From Bordetella parapertussis (GTDB lineage Bacteria; Pseudomonadota; Gammaproteobacteria; Burkholderiales; Burkholderiaceae_C): a stretch of DNA of 5,880 bases. The position numbers and the translations under genes are program-made. This document shows, piece after piece, positions 1 to 5,880 of the stretch. The stretch lies in assembly GCA_945907335.1 (NCBI GenBank), contig CAMDSU010000123.1:1-5880 (forward strand), in the 5' to 3' direction. The notes under the pieces were generated by a model that had not been told where the DNA came from, did not search any database, and saw only the letters and a program-made list of their open reading frames with translations. The stretch's first letter is position 1, and every line of letters starts with the position of its first letter.

Positions 1-798
1 GTCAATCGCCCTGATGCTGTGGCACCCGCGCCGTCCAAGCAAGCAAATAACTCCTCCAGTTTTGAGCGGTTTGCCGTGGTGGCCTTGGATCCCGGTCATG
101 GCGGTGAAGACCCAGGCGCGATTGGCCCCGCAGGGACTCGGGAAAAAGATGTGGTGCTGCAAATAGCCAACCGCTTGCGCGAGCGTATCAACAGAACCGT
201 GCTCAAAACTCGGCGCGGTGACTTGCCTTTGCGTGCATTCATGACGCGCGATGCAGATTTTTTTCTGCCTTTGCATGTGCGGGTACAAAAAGCCCGTCAA
301 GTGCAAGCCGATTTGTTCATCAGCTTGCATGCCGATGCGTTTTTCACCCCCAAGGCAAGCGGCGCCAGCGTGTTTGCACTGAGCCAAGGCGCGGCTTCGA
401 GTGCAGCGGCCAAATGGATGGCCAACAAAGAAAACGGCGCGGATGCCGTTGGCGGTTTGAACTTGAAAGTGCAAGACCAGCATGTGCAACGCGCTTTGCT
501 GGACATGAGCACCACGGCGCAAATCAATGACAGTCTGAAGCTTGGCAACGAAATGCTGGGACAAATCCGCCGTGTTGGCAAACTGCACAAACCTCAGGTA
601 GAGCAAGCCGGTTTTGCGGTGTTGAAAGCGCCCGACATTCCCAGCTTGCTGGTCGAAACCGCATTCATCAGCAACCCGCAAGAAGAGGCCTTGCTATTGA
701 GCGAGGACTACCAAAACAAGTTGGCGGATGCCTTGCTTGCCGGGATAGAAAATTATTTTTTGCGCAACCCGCCGTTGGCGCGAAACCGTTCGCTGTAA
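1..798 (+). CDS. amiC: N-acetylmuramoyl-L-alanine amidase, AmiC type (5' end missing)
   Basis: Zinc-dependent periplasmic amidase that cuts the bond between N-acetylmuramic acid and L-alanine in peptidoglycan, splitting septal wall during daughter-cell separation. The reading frame is open from base 1, so the start lies upstream. The visible 265 residues begin with a Pro/Ala/Ser/Asn-rich linker (about 1-22), followed by a complete Amidase_3 domain. Expected zinc ligands and catalytic residue are present: H in DPGHGG (codon 97-99), E in TREKD (142-144), H in SLHAD (328-330) and E in LVETAFISN (655-657). The segment between the SLHAD and LVETAF motifs is long and contains MSTTAQINDSLKLG and KVEQ-like VEQAGFAVLKAPDIPS, as in E. 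coli AmiC/AmiB where an inhibitory helix lies here. An N-terminal export signal and AMIN domain are expected but not visible. The choice of AmiC over AmiB is by remembered similarity. It ends 15 bp before the convergent dedA. Confidence 0.9.
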   Translation, partial: VNRPDAVAPAPSKQANNSSSFERFAVVALDPGHGGEDPGAIGPAGTREKDVVLQIANRLRERINRTVLKTRRGDLPLRAFMTRDADFFLPLHVRVQKARQVQADLFISLHADAFFTPKASGASVFALSQGAASSAAAKWMANKENGADAVGGLNLKVQDQHVQRALLDMSTTAQINDSLKLGNEMLGQIRRVGKLHKPQVEQAGFAVLKAPDIPSLLVETAFISNPQEEALLLSEDYQNKLADALLAGIENYFLRNPPLARNRSL

Positions 799-813
799 AG
801 CTTTGGCGCAGAC

Positions 814-1455
814 TCAGCCTGGTGTTTTCAATCGGGTGCTGATCGCACCCCAAACCGCCAGCAAACCGGGCAACAGGATCAAAGCCCAAATGAATTTTTC
901 AAAATGCTGTTGCACCCAAGGAATATTGCCAAACACATAACCCAGCAAGCCAATCCCTATGACCCACAGCACTGCACCCACCACATTGAACAAAGTAAAA
1001 CGGGCGCGGTCCATGTGCGCCACGCCTGCCACAAACGGTGCAAACGTGCGAATAAAGGGAAAGAATCGTGCAGCGATGATAGTGATACCGCCATACTTTT
1101 CATAAAACGCATGGGCTTGGTCATACGCTTTGCGGTTGAACCATCGGTAATTCCCGTCTAGCAACCGCTGACCGAAATATCGGCCAATCAAATAATTACA
1201 CTGGTCACCCACAATCGCCGCGATCAGCATGAGCCCCAAAGCCAAGGGCAAATTCAAGAGCCCGGCGCCGCCCATGGCACCCACCACAAACAACAAGGAA
1301 TCGCCGGGTAAAAACGGCATGACGACCACGCCGGTCTCGACAAACACGATCAAAAAAAGCACCAAGTACACCCATGCGCCATGCTCTTGCACTAACAGAG
1401 CCAAGTGGCGGTCAATGTGCACAATGAAATCTAACAGCAAGTTCAATATTTCCAT
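814..1455 (-). CDS. dedA: DedA-family inner membrane protein
   Basis: Integral membrane protein of 213 residues, the usual size for the family (E. coli DedA is about 219). DedA/SNARE-associated proteins are linked to lipid-carrier or phospholipid translocation, proton-motive-force maintenance and drug tolerance; the exact substrate of this member is not visible. Hydrophobic segments lie near residues 28-48, 66-92, 140-148, 155-176 and 187-205. The re-entrant-loop motif around PFLPGDSLLF (47-56) is intact. Residues reported as essential in E. coli YqjA/YghB are present: E40, D52, R130 and R136, the last two in RFFPFIRTFAPFVAG. The N-terminus resembles E. coli DedA closely (DFIVHIDRHLALLV). The ATG at 1455 is fixed by an in-frame TAA four codons upstream. 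No Shine-Dalgarno sequence precedes it (only cagccccc). It is convergent with the amidase and divergent from mutL, so it is transcribed alone. Confidence 0.95.
   Translation of the reverse strand: MEILNLLLDFIVHIDRHLALLVQEHGAWVYLVLFLIVFVETGVVVMPFLPGDSLLFVVGAMGGAGLLNLPLALGLMLIAAIVGDQCNYLIGRYFGQRLLDGNYRWFNRKAYDQAHAFYEKYGGITIIAARFFPFIRTFAPFVAGVAHMDRARFTLFNVVGAVLWVIGIGLLGYVFGNIPWVQQHFEKFIWALILLPGLLAVWGAISTRLKTPG
834..850. repeat. GC-rich inverted repeat near the dedA 3' end
   Basis: GGGTGC (834-839), a 5-base loop TGATC, then GCACCC (845-850) form a perfect 6-bp stem. It lies inside the last codons of dedA and 36 bases beyond the amidase stop. No T-run follows on either strand, so it is not a standard intrinsic terminator. 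It could protect or trim mRNA 3' ends in the convergent pair, or be chance in coding sequence. Confidence 0.35.
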
Positions 1456-1500
1456 GGGGGCTGATTATGGCCTGCACATGAGTGCACCTAGAATCGGGCG
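1456..1500. promoter_or_regulatory. Divergent dedA / mutL spacer, probable promoter region
   Basis: This 45-bp spacer is the only non-coding DNA between two divergent genes. On the + strand TAGAAT (1489-1494) matches the -10 consensus at 5 of 6 positions and would start transcription near 1501, at the mutL GTG. On the - strand CATAAT (1469-1464) also matches 5 of 6 and would start transcription at or next to the dedA ATG. Neither has a good -35 box at 16-18 bp. A short inverted repeat lies between the two boxes. Real promoters could instead lie inside the neighbouring coding sequences. Confidence 0.35.
1473..1486. repeat. Inverted repeat TGCAC-ATGA-GTGCA in the divergent spacer
   Basis: A perfect 5-bp dyad with a 4-base centre sits between the two candidate -10 boxes of dedA and mutL. 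Its position would suit an operator read by a dimeric regulator controlling both genes, or an RNA hairpin. At 5 bp per arm it is short enough to occur by chance, and no regulator is identifiable. Confidence 0.3.
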
Positions 1501-3363
1501 GTGAATTCTGTCCCCGCCACCTCCCCCCGCATCCGCGAATTGCCCGATGAACTCATCAGCCAGATTGCCGCTGGTGAAGTGGTGGAAAGGCCTGCGTCCG
1601 TGGTGCGTGAATTGGTTGACAACGCGCTAGATGCAGGTGCCACACAAGTGGTGGTGAGATTGGCCGAGGGCGGCGTGAGGCTCATCAGTGTGGAAGACAA
1701 CGGTGGCGGCATGTCGCCGGCTGAGATGCCTTTGGCACTCAAGCGGCATGCGACCAGCAAGATCAGCAGCCTTCACGATTTGGAGTCAGTAGCCACCATG
1801 GGCTTCAGGGGCGAAGCGCTTGCCGCTATTGCTGCGGTGTCTGAACTCAGTCTGATGTCGCGCACCGCCTTGCAAGAACATGCCATGCAACTCGATGCTC
1901 GCAGCGGTGAACTCAAACCGGTAGCGCGGCACATCGGCACCACTATCGAGGTGAAGGAACTGTTTTTCAGTACCCCCGCGCGGCGAAAATTTTTAAAAAC
2001 CACCGCCACCGAATTGGCCCACTGTTTGGAAACCCTCAAACGCCATGCACTGGCCAGACCGGATGTGGGCTTTGCGTTGTGGCACGACGGAAAAGTCATG
2101 GCCCAATGGCGTGCACAGTTGCATGACAACGGACTGGACCAACGCTTGGCCGATGTGTTGGGACGCGATTTCATTGAACAGTCGTTATGGATTGACCAAC
2201 AGCACGGCAATGTGCGCGTGCGTGCGCGTGCCGGTGTGCCCGATGCTGCGCGTGCGCGTGCCGACCACCAATACGCCTATGTCAATGGCCGTTATGTCCG
2301 CGACAAAGTGCTGACCCATGCGGCGCGCAGCGCCTATGAAGACGTGTTGCACGGACAACGACAACCGGTGTATGCCTTGTACTTGGACATGGACCCACAC
2401 GGTGTGGATGTGAATGTGCACCCCACCAAAATTGAAGTCCGTTTTCGCAACAGCCGGGAAGTGCACCAAGCCGTTCAGCATGCGCTGTCTTCGGTGCTGG
2501 CGGTGTCACGCGCCGGTCATGCCTTGGTTGAGCCGCAGGCAGTTGACGGTTCACAGCCCACCTCTGAGGCCCAAGACCGGCGCCAAGCCATTGCCAGTTT
2601 GCAGCACTTCGGACAAGCCATACCTGGCAATCTGCAAAGACCACTGCCTTGGCAAACCAGTACCGGTTCAGCGGTGAAAGATTTGGGGCAGTTATGGCAA
2701 AGCACCACACTTCACACACAAGAGCCAAGCAACAGCAGCACCGCATCCCCGTGGACAACGCGCCAATTGCCCGCTGGCGAATGGCCTTTGGGCAAAGCCT
2801 TGGCGCAATTACAAGGGGTTTACATATTGGCTGAAAACACCCAAGGCTTGGTGTTGGTAGACATGCATGCAGCGCACGAACGCATTGTGTATGAGCGACT
2901 CAAAGCGCAGTTAAGCGAGCATGCCTTGCAAACCCAAAACTTGCTGATACCCGCGACTTTCTCGGCCACCGCTGAAGAAATAGCCACTTGCGAAAGCCAT
3001 GCGCAGGTGTTGTCTGCATTGGGGCTAGACATATCTTTGCTGGGGGCGCAGTCGCTGGCGGTCAGAAGTGTGCCTGCCTCTTTGGCCCAAGGGGATGCTG
3101 TGGCGCTGGCTCGCAGCGTCTTGGCAGAGCTGGCGTTACATGATGCTCACCATGTGCTGCAACGCGCTCGGGACGATGTGCTCGCCGCCATGGCTTGCCA
3201 TGCTGCGGTGCGTGCCAACCGTCAACTGAGTTTGGAAGAAATGAACGCTTTGCTTCGCCAGATGGAAACCACAGACCGCGCGGACCAATGCAACCACGGC
3301 CGCCCGACCTGGCGGCAAATCAGCATGCGTGAACTTGACGCCTTGTTTTTACGGGGCCGCTGA
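1501..3363 (+). CDS. mutL: DNA mismatch repair protein MutL
   Basis: MutL is the ATP-driven matchmaker that couples MutS mismatch recognition to strand removal. The 620-residue product has a GHKL ATPase domain (about 10-330) with E37 and N41 in RELVDNALDAGA, D66 in EDNGGGM, GFRGEAL at 101-107, GTT at 146-148 and K310 in NVHPTKIEVRF. A Ser/Gln/Thr-rich linker spans roughly 335-427. The C-terminal dimer domain (428-620) carries the endonuclease motif D454-M-H-A-x-x-E460-x4-E465, the ACHAAVRA segment with C566, and CNHGRP (C597, H599). This marks a nicking MutL, unlike the E. coli protein that relies on MutH. The GTG start is the only plausible one: an in-frame TAG lies four codons upstream, and the conserved RIRELPDELIS begins at residue 10. 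No Shine-Dalgarno sequence is evident. The stop overlaps the next gene by one base. A tandem 10-bp repeat lies at 2212-2231. Confidence 0.98.
   Translation: MNSVPATSPRIRELPDELISQIAAGEVVERPASVVRELVDNALDAGATQVVVRLAEGGVRLISVEDNGGGMSPAEMPLALKRHATSKISSLHDLESVATMGFRGEALAAIAAVSELSLMSRTALQEHAMQLDARSGELKPVARHIGTTIEVKELFFSTPARRKFLKTTATELAHCLETLKRHALARPDVGFALWHDGKVMAQWRAQLHDNGLDQRLADVLGRDFIEQSLWIDQQHGNVRVRARAGVPDAARARADHQYAYVNGRYVRDKVLTHAARSAYEDVLHGQRQPVYALYLDMDPHGVDVNVHPTKIEVRFRNSREVHQAVQHALSSVLAVSRAGHALVEPQAVDGSQPTSEAQDRRQAIASLQHFGQAIPGNLQRPLPWQTSTGSAVKDLGQLWQSTTLHTQEPSNSSTASPWTTRQLPAGEWPLGKALAQLQGVYILAENTQGLVLVDMHAAHERIVYERLKAQLSEHALQTQNLLIPATFSATAEEIATCESHAQVLSALGLDISLLGAQSLAVRSVPASLAQGDAVALARSVLAELALHDAHHVLQRARDDVLAAMACHAAVRANRQLSLEEMNALLRQMETTDRADQCNHGRPTWRQISMRELDALFLRGR
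2212..2231 (+). repeat. Tandem 10-bp repeat inside mutL, with a third copy downstream
   Basis: The decamer GTGCGCGTGC occurs twice head to tail (2212-2221 and 2222-2231) and again at 2252-2261. The wider 14-mer GCGTGCGCGTGCCG is repeated at 2220-2233 and 2250-2263, exactly 30 bp apart. It encodes the Arg/Ala-rich stretch VRVRARAGVPDAARARAD (about residues 238-255), a region just before the conserved YVNGR strand. Gain or loss of one decamer would shift the reading frame; recombination between the 14-mers would delete ten residues in frame. Confidence 0.8.
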
Positions 3364-4556
3364 TGCACGCGAATCTGGTGATTTTGCTGTTGGCATTGGC
3401 CATCGGTTTGCAACCGGTATCGACCGATTTGTATTTGCCCGGTCTGCCTGGTTTGGCCAAAGATTTGAATGCCAGTGTGGCCATGGTGCAATACACCTTG
3501 ACCGGTCTGTTGTTGGCCTTTGGTACCTCGCAATTGCTGTGGGGGCCGTTCTCTGACAAAGTGGGCAGGCGTCCCATCATGTTGGGTGGCTTGGCTTTTT
3601 ATTCCATCGCCGCCGTAGGCTGTGTGCTGAGCACCAGCATCGAAACACTGGTGTTTTGGCGCATCGTGCAAGGGGCCGCCATGGGTGCGGTGATCACCAG
3701 TGCCAGAGCGGTGGTGCGCGATTTGTACGAACCCGCTAAAGGCGCACGCGTGATGTCCAAAGCCATGACCGGCTTGGGCTTGATGGCTTGCACCAGTCCC
3801 CCGTTGGGCGGTTTTTTAAGCCAGCATTGGGGCTGGCAAGTGGCGCTGATGTCGGTGGTGCTGTATGCCATTGCCACACTGGCTTTGGTGGCCTGGCGCT
3901 TTGATGAAACACTCACACAACCCAACCCACGCGCCCTGCACTTTCCCACCATGATGCGCATCTGGTGGCAAGTGTTGTCGCACCCGACCTTTCGCGCTTT
4001 TGCGTTGCTGTCGCTGGCGGCTTATGGCGCCTTGTTTGTGTACCTTGCTACCTCTGCGTTTGTGTTTATTCAGGTGCTGCAATTGAGTGGTTTGCAATTG
4101 GGCTGGATTTTGTCTTCCATGTCGCTGATGTACATCACGGGCACCATCATTTGTCGTTTTCTGCTGCGCAAAATAGGCATGCGTAAAACCATTGCTTTGG
4201 CCGGTGTCTCCAGCGCTTTCAGCGGCGCCATGCTGTGTTGGATGGTGTATGGCGGGTGGGCCAGTGCCCTCAGTTTGGTGCTGAGCATGTACCCCATGAT
4301 CATTGCGCACGGCATTCACCAACCGATTGGGCAAAGCGGTGCCATCGGTCCGTTTCCACAATCGGCTGGAGCGGCTTCAGCCATGAATGGTTTTTTGATG
4401 ATGTTGGCGGCTTTCGCTACCGGCGCATGGCTCAGCCACAGCATTGACGGCACGCTGTTTCCCTTGGCGCACGGCGTGGCGTTTTGGGGTTGCGTGCTGG
4501 CTTTGACCGCTTGGACTTTGGTGCAATGGCATGGTGAACCCGTCCAAGCCGACTGA
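3363..4556 (+). CDS. MFS drug-resistance transporter, Bcr/CflA family
   Basis: Predicted 12-helix inner-membrane proton antiporter of 397 residues, the usual length for drug:H+ antiporter family 1. Family signatures are clear: [10 protein letters not shown] at the end of helix 1 (20-29), motif [12 protein letters not shown] between helices 2 and 3 (61-71), motif B R100-x-x-Q-G in helix 4, RDLY (119-122), and an antiporter-type motif [15 protein letters not shown] (137-150) in helix 5. [10 protein letters not shown] (331-340) in the second half matches the Bcr/CflA pattern. Substrates cannot be told from sequence; relatives export bicyclomycin, chloramphenicol or florfenicol, sulfonamides or cysteine. 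The ATG shares its A with the mutL TGA (TGATG), and the end overlaps miaA by 26 bp, so it appears translationally coupled within the mutL-miaA operon. It is not part of the classical version of this operon. Confidence 0.92.
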   Translation: MHANLVILLLALAIGLQPVSTDLYLPGLPGLAKDLNASVAMVQYTLTGLLLAFGTSQLLWGPFSDKVGRRPIMLGGLAFYSIAAVGCVLSTSIETLVFWRIVQGAAMGAVITSARAVVRDLYEPAKGARVMSKAMTGLGLMACTSPPLGGFLSQHWGWQVALMSVVLYAIATLALVAWRFDETLTQPNPRALHFPTMMRIWWQVLSHPTFRAFALLSLAAYGALFVYLATSAFVFIQVLQLSGLQLGWILSSMSLMYITGTIICRFLLRKIGMRKTIALAGVSSAFSGAMLCWMVYGGWASALSLVLSMYPMIIAHGIHQPIGQSGAIGPFPQSAGAASAMNGFLMMLAAFATGAWLSHSIDGTLFPLAHGVAFWGCVLALTAWTLVQWHGEPVQAD

Positions 4557-5505
4557 ATTTGCGCATGCGGCGCTTGCCTTGGTTGGGCCCACAGCCAGTG
4601 GCAAAACCGCGTTGGCATTGGCACTGGCCAGCCAAGTGCCACTGGAAATCATCAGCATGGATTCCGCGCTTGTTTACCAAGGCATGGACATCGGGACGGC
4701 CAAACCCTCGCCTGCAGAACTGCATGCCGTGCCCCACCATTTGATTGACATCAGGCCACCCACGCAGGCATACAGCGCCGCCGAATTTGCGCGAGACGCC
4801 ACGCGCCTGATCGCAGACATTCGCGAACGAGGCAAACTGCCTTTGCTGGTTGGCGGCACCATGCTTTACCTGAAAGCCTTGGTCGAAGGCTTAGACGATT
4901 TGCCACTGTCGTCCCCCGAAGTGCGAGCAAGCATTCAAACGCAAGCAGCGCACATAGGCTGGCCCGGCATGCACGCCGAGTTGGCCTTGGTCGATCCCGT
5001 CACCGCCGCGCGTTTGCCGCCCCATGATTCACAACGCATTTCGCGGGCATTGGAAGTTTGGCGCATCAGCGGTCAACCCCTGTCTTCCTTTTTTGGTGCT
5101 TCTCGGGTGACGGGGCCGGCTATTGCATTGGTGTCTTTGGAACCGGTGGAGCGCAGTTGGTTGCACCAACGCATCGCGCAACGTTTTGACGACATGCTGC
5201 AACAAGGCTTGGTCAATGAAGTGCAAACTTTGCGAAAACGTAGTGACCTGCATGCCGAGTTGCCGTCCATGCGCTGTGTGGGTTACCGCCAATGCTGGGA
5301 CATGCTCGAAACTTTGCAAGGCGCTCATCCCGCAGCCGCTGACCTACACCGTTTGCGCGAAACCGGCATCGCTGCGAGCCGACAACTGGCCAAACGGCAA
5401 TTGACTTGGCTGCGCAGTATGCCGAGTCGCCATGTACTGGCCTGCGACCAGCCCGACCTGAACACGTCATGGCAACAACTGCTACGCAGTTTGTCGGTGT
5501 GTTGA
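4531..5505 (+). CDS. miaA: tRNA dimethylallyltransferase MiaA
   Basis: MiaA transfers a dimethylallyl group from DMAPP to N6 of A37 in tRNAs that read codons starting with U, giving i6A, which MiaB can later methylthiolate. The 324-residue product is close to E. coli length (316). Visible motifs are the P-loop GPTASGKT (19-26), [17 protein letters not shown] (44-60) containing the catalytic-type D44, [24 protein letters not shown] with G108-T110, the SRALEV segment, RCVGYRQ (248-254) and [12 protein letters not shown] (from R284). The ATG at 4531, followed at once by GTG, lies inside the end of the transporter gene and puts the P-loop at the expected distance from the N-terminus. No good Shine-Dalgarno is seen, which suggests reinitiation by ribosomes finishing the upstream gene. 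Downstream is an RluA-type gene, not hfq as in enteric bacteria. Confidence 0.97.
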   Translation: MVNPSKPTEFAHAALALVGPTASGKTALALALASQVPLEIISMDSALVYQGMDIGTAKPSPAELHAVPHHLIDIRPPTQAYSAAEFARDATRLIADIRERGKLPLLVGGTMLYLKALVEGLDDLPLSSPEVRASIQTQAAHIGWPGMHAELALVDPVTAARLPPHDSQRISRALEVWRISGQPLSSFFGASRVTGPAIALVSLEPVERSWLHQRIAQRFDDMLQQGLVNEVQTLRKRSDLHAELPSMRCVGYRQCWDMLETLQGAHPAAADLHRLRETGIAASRQLAKRQLTWLRSMPSRHVLACDQPDLNTSWQQLLRSLSVC

Positions 5506-5519
5506 AGCGCTGAAATATT
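5491..5519 (+). promoter_or_regulatory. Weak candidate promoter ahead of rluA
   Basis: TTGTCG (5491-5496) and AATATT (5514-5519), 17 bp apart, each match the sigma-70 consensus at 4 of 6 positions, and a TGn extended -10 (5511-5513) precedes the second box. Transcription would start near 5526, two bases before the rluA ATG. The boxes straddle the miaA stop. This is a weak match in a locally AT-rich junction and may be chance; read-through from mutL is the simpler explanation. Confidence 0.18.
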
Positions 5520-5527
5520 CATCCCAC

Positions 5528-5880
5528 ATGCTGCCCGTGCTGTTTGAAGATGAACATTTGCTGGTGCTGAATAAACCGGCGGGTGTGTTGAGCGTGCCGG
5601 GGCGCGGCCCTGACAAACAAGATTGCGTGTTGAGCCGTTTACACAGACATCACACTGATGCTTTGGTGGTTCATCGCTTGGACATGGCGACATCAGGGTT
5701 GATGGTGTTCGCCCTGCACGCAGACAGCCAACGCGCCTTGGGCATGATGTTTGCCGCGCGCGAGGTCAAAAAAATGTATGTTGCTTGGGTCCAAGGCAGA
5801 TTGCCTGAGAGTGACACGTGGCAAACCATCGACCAACCCCTGATGGCTGACTGGCCCAACCGCCCCTTGCAAAAAGTAGA
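5528..5880 (+). CDS. rluA: RluA-type dual-specificity pseudouridine synthase (3' end missing)
   Basis: RluA converts uridine to pseudouridine at U746 of 23S rRNA and at U32 in the anticodon loop of several tRNAs. The 117 residues visible (about half of a ~219-residue protein) begin MLPVLFEDEHLLVLNKPAG, the usual first strand of the family, followed by LSVPGR (21-26) and the catalytic motif HRLDMATSG with the essential Asp at residue 52 (codon 5681-5683). KKMYVAWVQG (81-90) and DWPNRPLQKV (108-117) match the RluA branch closely; E. coli RluA has DWPNRPKQKV. No S4 domain precedes the catalytic domain, which argues against RluC, RluD or RluB-like enzymes. The frame is open to the window end. Upstream in frame there is no ATG, GTG or TTG before the miaA end, so ATG 5528 is the best start, although no clear Shine-Dalgarno is present. 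It follows miaA by 22 bp and is probably cotranscribed. Confidence 0.9.
   Translation, partial: MLPVLFEDEHLLVLNKPAGVLSVPGRGPDKQDCVLSRLHRHHTDALVVHRLDMATSGLMVFALHADSQRALGMMFAAREVKKMYVAWVQGRLPESDTWQTIDQPLMADWPNRPLQKV

Noticed and set aside
19..21. GTG as the start codon of the amidase
   Set aside because: The frame is open back to base 1 and the region is a low-complexity interdomain linker; a periplasmic amidase needs an export signal and usually an AMIN domain upstream, so this is an internal codon.
797..804. AAAGCTTT palindrome after the amidase stop as a terminator
   Set aside because: Stem of four AT-rich base pairs at most, no loop room and no T-tract; too weak for an intrinsic terminator.
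904..1161. Forward open frame of 85 codons opposite dedA
   Set aside because: Shadow of DedA, whose catalytic-type residues and full length strongly support the minus-strand gene.
2282..2758. Antisense open frame of 158 codons opposite mutL
   Set aside because: It lies fully opposite conserved MutL coding sequence, has a composition typical of reverse-strand shadows (Cys, Trp, His and Arg rich) and shows no recognisable domain or upstream signal.
3222..3671. Antisense open frame of 149 codons spanning the mutL/exporter junction
   Set aside because: Gln/His/Gly-rich translation without motifs, covering two well-supported genes on the other strand.
3816..4361. Antisense open frame of 181 codons opposite the exporter
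   Set aside because: His/Gln-rich sequence is the expected complement of hydrophobic transporter codons; no domain recognised.
1..5880. Defence system, mobile element, CRISPR, riboswitch, tRNA or other novel locus
   Set aside because: All DNA except four short junctions is accounted for by six recognisable housekeeping or transport genes; no transposase, integrase, spaced repeats or structured RNA pattern was seen.

Overview
The window looks like an ordinary chromosomal housekeeping segment from a Gram-negative bacterium, most likely a betaproteobacterium of the Burkholderiales (Comamonadaceae-like, for example Limnohabitans or Rhodoferax relatives). The lineage is an inference. It rests on the amidase / mutL / miaA gene order, a MutL that carries the endonuclease motif, the style of the proteins, and a base composition in the middle to upper fifties % GC by eye, with heavy use of TTG for leucine. 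I could not run any search.

Layout from left to right. Positions 1-798 (+) hold the C-terminal catalytic half of a periplasmic N-acetylmuramoyl-L-alanine amidase (AmiC type), cut by the window edge. Positions 814-1455 (-) hold a complete DedA-family membrane protein, convergent with the amidase. A 45-bp divergent spacer (1456-1500) separates dedA from mutL. From 1501 a tightly packed + strand group follows: mutL (1501-3363), a Bcr/CflA-type MFS drug exporter (3363-4556, 1-bp overlap), miaA (4531-5505, 26-bp overlap) and the start of an RluA-type pseudouridine synthase (5528 to the window end, 22-bp gap). These four are probably one operon. Coding density is very high and no stretch over 50 bases lacks a gene.

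How the genes work together. The amidase, mutL, miaA order is the core of the well-known tsaE-amiB-mutL-miaA-hfq superoperon of enteric bacteria. Here the core is interrupted by a reversed dedA and an MFS exporter, and it continues into rluA instead of hfq. MiaA and RluA both modify the tRNA anticodon loop (A37 and U32), so the end of the operon is a small anticodon-loop modification unit. MutL carries the metal-binding residues of nicking MutL proteins, as expected where MutH is absent.

I found no RNA genes, CRISPR, insertion sequence, phage or defence genes, and no convincing undescribed system. The items most worth a second look are short: a tandem 10-bp repeat inside mutL whose slippage would shift the frame, the compact dedA/mutL spacer with promoter-like boxes that would give leaderless mRNAs, and the two insertions into the conserved gene order.
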